DNA of 64,000 nucleotides, from the NCBI RefSeq assembly GCF_050157905.1, contig NZ_JBKIWZ010000001.1, positions 1,116,001 to 1,180,000 of the forward strand, written 5' to 3'. The translations under genes and the position numbers were made by a program. Origin of the DNA: Pantoea sp050157905. Lineage in GTDB: Bacteria; Pseudomonadota; Gammaproteobacteria; Enterobacterales; Enterobacteriaceae. Of this stretch, positions 62,762-64,000 are shown piece after piece (positions within the stretch are counted from its first letter, which is position 1; each line of letters opens with the position of its first letter). The notes beneath the pieces were generated by a model. The model saw only the letters and a list, made by a program, of their open reading frames with translations. It had not been told where the DNA came from and searched no databases.

Positions 62762-62884
62762 TTTTTCGCCTGGGAGCCGGAAAGCGGCTTATTATCGTGG
62801 ATAGCGCGGCGTATCTCAACACCCGCACCCTCTGCCGGGCGGCAGACCGCACTCAGAATTAAATTCCTGGCATAACTTACGACG

Positions 62885-63328
62885 TCAGGGCGCAATGAAG
62901 GTCGTTTTCACCCGTACAGAACGTTTGAAATAGGGCGCAAAGACCGCCGCGGCGAGCAACGACAGCAGCAATGTCTGGAGGGCGCGGCCATCAGCTACCG
63001 GCGTAAAGGCAAAGGTTTTCAGTGCCAGCAGGACGGTAATCAGCAGCCAGAGCAGATAATGGCGTGGCAGACGACGGGAGCGTTTAAAGAACAGCCAGCT
63101 GATCCAGAGGCTGTACGCCCAGACGGCAACGGCGGTCAGCAAAGAAATGGCCCAGTAAGAGAGCAGCGTACTGCCATGGGAAAACAGCGCCACACGCCAT
63201 TCCGGATTAAACAGGGGGGTCAGATACATCGCCAGCACCAGAACAGTGGTTAACAGGGTCATTATCAGCCAGGCCAGCGGTAGCAGAAGCCAGCCACCAA
63301 TACGCGGCGCAGCAACCTGTTCATTCAT
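62885..63328 (-). CDS. ydgK: DUF2569 inner-membrane protein YdgK
   Basis: 147 residues from ATG 63328 (E. coli 136). APRIGGWLLLPLAWLIMTLL is the family start; four helices. Function unknown. An in-frame ATG at 63394 has no similarity. It sits between cnu and rsxA as in E. coli; the 123-bp gap to rsxA suggests a separate rsx promoter. Confidence 0.9.
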   Translation of the reverse strand: MNEQVAAPRIGGWLLLPLAWLIMTLLTTVLVLAMYLTPLFNPEWRVALFSHGSTLLSYWAISLLTAVAVWAYSLWISWLFFKRSRRLPRHYLLWLLITVLLALKTFAFTPVADGRALQTLLLSLLAAAVFAPYFKRSVRVKTTFIAP

Positions 63329-63438
63329 CGTCGTTATTCCTATCCGGGAGAGGTGAAGCGCAGCAGAATAACATGTCCAGAAGGGCGCGCCCATCCGGAC
63401 AGAGTCAGAGGCAAAAACAGCGAAAAATCAGTCAGACA

Positions 63439-63654
63439 TCACACCACGTAGCGCCATACCGTTTTCGGAACGCAGCCCAGATCGTATAACCGACCGCCCG
63501 AGGCAAGTTCAGCGCGTCGATGATCGGCAGCCCGGTACATATTAATGATGTCCAAATCATTGGTCAGAGAGTAATTGAGGTGATCAAAAAGTTTTTCCAG
63601 ACTGTCTGAGTTATTTACTTTGCGGAATTTAAGCAGGTAATCGTGCGCAGTCAT
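63439..63654 (-). CDS. cnu: OriC-binding nucleoid-associated protein Cnu (Hha family)
   Basis: Hha-like partner of H-NS/StpA. 71 residues from ATG 63654, the E. coli length; an adjacent ATG at 63657 is also possible. DYLLKFRKVNNSDSLEKLFD, INMYRAADHRRAELASGGRL and VPKTVWRYV are near-identical to E. coli Cnu (YdgT). It precedes ydgK on the same strand. Confidence 0.94.
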   Translation of the reverse strand: MTAHDYLLKFRKVNNSDSLEKLFDHLNYSLTNDLDIINMYRAADHRRAELASGGRLYDLGCVPKTVWRYVV

Positions 63655-63681
63655 CATTGCCATTACAGAGAGAAGTAACAA

Positions 63682-64000
63682 AGGTGTGCTCAGTATAGGG
63701 GGCAGGCTTTAGCTGTCCAGATGGCAAACGTGAAAAAAGGCAAAAATCAGACAAAAACACATTATCGGTCATTAACCTCTCCTATCTGCCGGTTTATCTG
63801 GCTGAAAGCTTTTATTTCTGCGCCTGAACCTGGGAGTGACCTTTAAAATCCACCATTTTAGTCAGATAACCGACGTGATTAACTGTGATATAAAATACTC
63901 TTTTTATTTGCTTCACACTCTTCTGCAAATTAGTGCCCTATTTTTCACCTTTTGAATCAGGCATAAGCGGGCAGGTGTCCCTTGTTACCAGAGAAACGTT
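63682..64000. other. Intergenic region at the right edge
   Basis: About 320 bases upstream of cnu, AT-leaning in 63870-63960. It should hold the cnu promoter; no other signal is recognised before the window ends. Confidence 0.5.

Overview
The window looks like a chromosomal segment of an Erwiniaceae/Enterobacterales bacterium, most likely Pantoea or a close relative. Many proteins match Escherichia coli orthologues in length and motifs, and two blocks keep E. coli gene order. The left block (1-10.4 kb) runs gloA-nemA-nemR-ydhL-ydhF-sodC-[lipoprotein]-ydhK-ydhJ-ydhI-slyA-slyB-anmK. The right block (47.8-63.7 kb) runs mliC-pdxH-tyrS-pdxY-gstA-dtpA-[amidotransferase-like, HPP protein]-nth-rsxEGDCBA-ydgK-cnu. 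In E. coli K-12 anmK and mliC are neighbours; here about 37 kb of accessory DNA lies between them.

The accessory region (10.4-47.8 kb) is mostly stress and environment genes. From left to right it holds: a BLUF-EAL photoreceptor (bluF); a GNAT acetyltransferase; a TetR-MFS pair with a clear palindromic operator; an SDR; a treZ-treY-treX/glgX operon that makes trehalose from glucan; a YbdG-like mechanosensitive channel; a chemoreceptor broken by one inserted base; catalase HPII (katE); zinT under a near-perfect Zur box; a UV damage endonuclease (uvsE); a YghA-like SDR; a manganese catalase broken by one inserted base; small AriR/YcgZ-family proteins; and umuDC under a perfect-looking LexA box. 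These suit a plant-surface or otherwise exposed life with UV, drying and peroxide stress.

The most unusual part is 37.2-44.06 kb. The 3' end of umuC plus its downstream bases is present twice: intact at 37240-37440 and decayed at about 43858-44057. The two copies flank a LysR regulator, a strikingly AT-rich four-gene unit (thiamine-diphosphate enzyme, exported cupin, EamA/DMT transporter, DUF2938-like membrane protein) and an MFS transporter. The AT-rich unit sits between the divergent lysR and MFS genes, so the island may be nested. I recognise no described pathway with this gene set.

The right block is housekeeping: vitamin B6 salvage (pdxH, pdxY) around tyrS, a glutathione transferase, a peptide transporter, endonuclease III, and the complete Rsx electron-transport operon that reduces SoxR. 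RsxC has a C-terminal tail of nine alanine/lysine-rich repeats with an almost exact 123-bp period. I saw no rRNA, tRNA, CRISPR array, insertion sequence, integrase or complete prophage.
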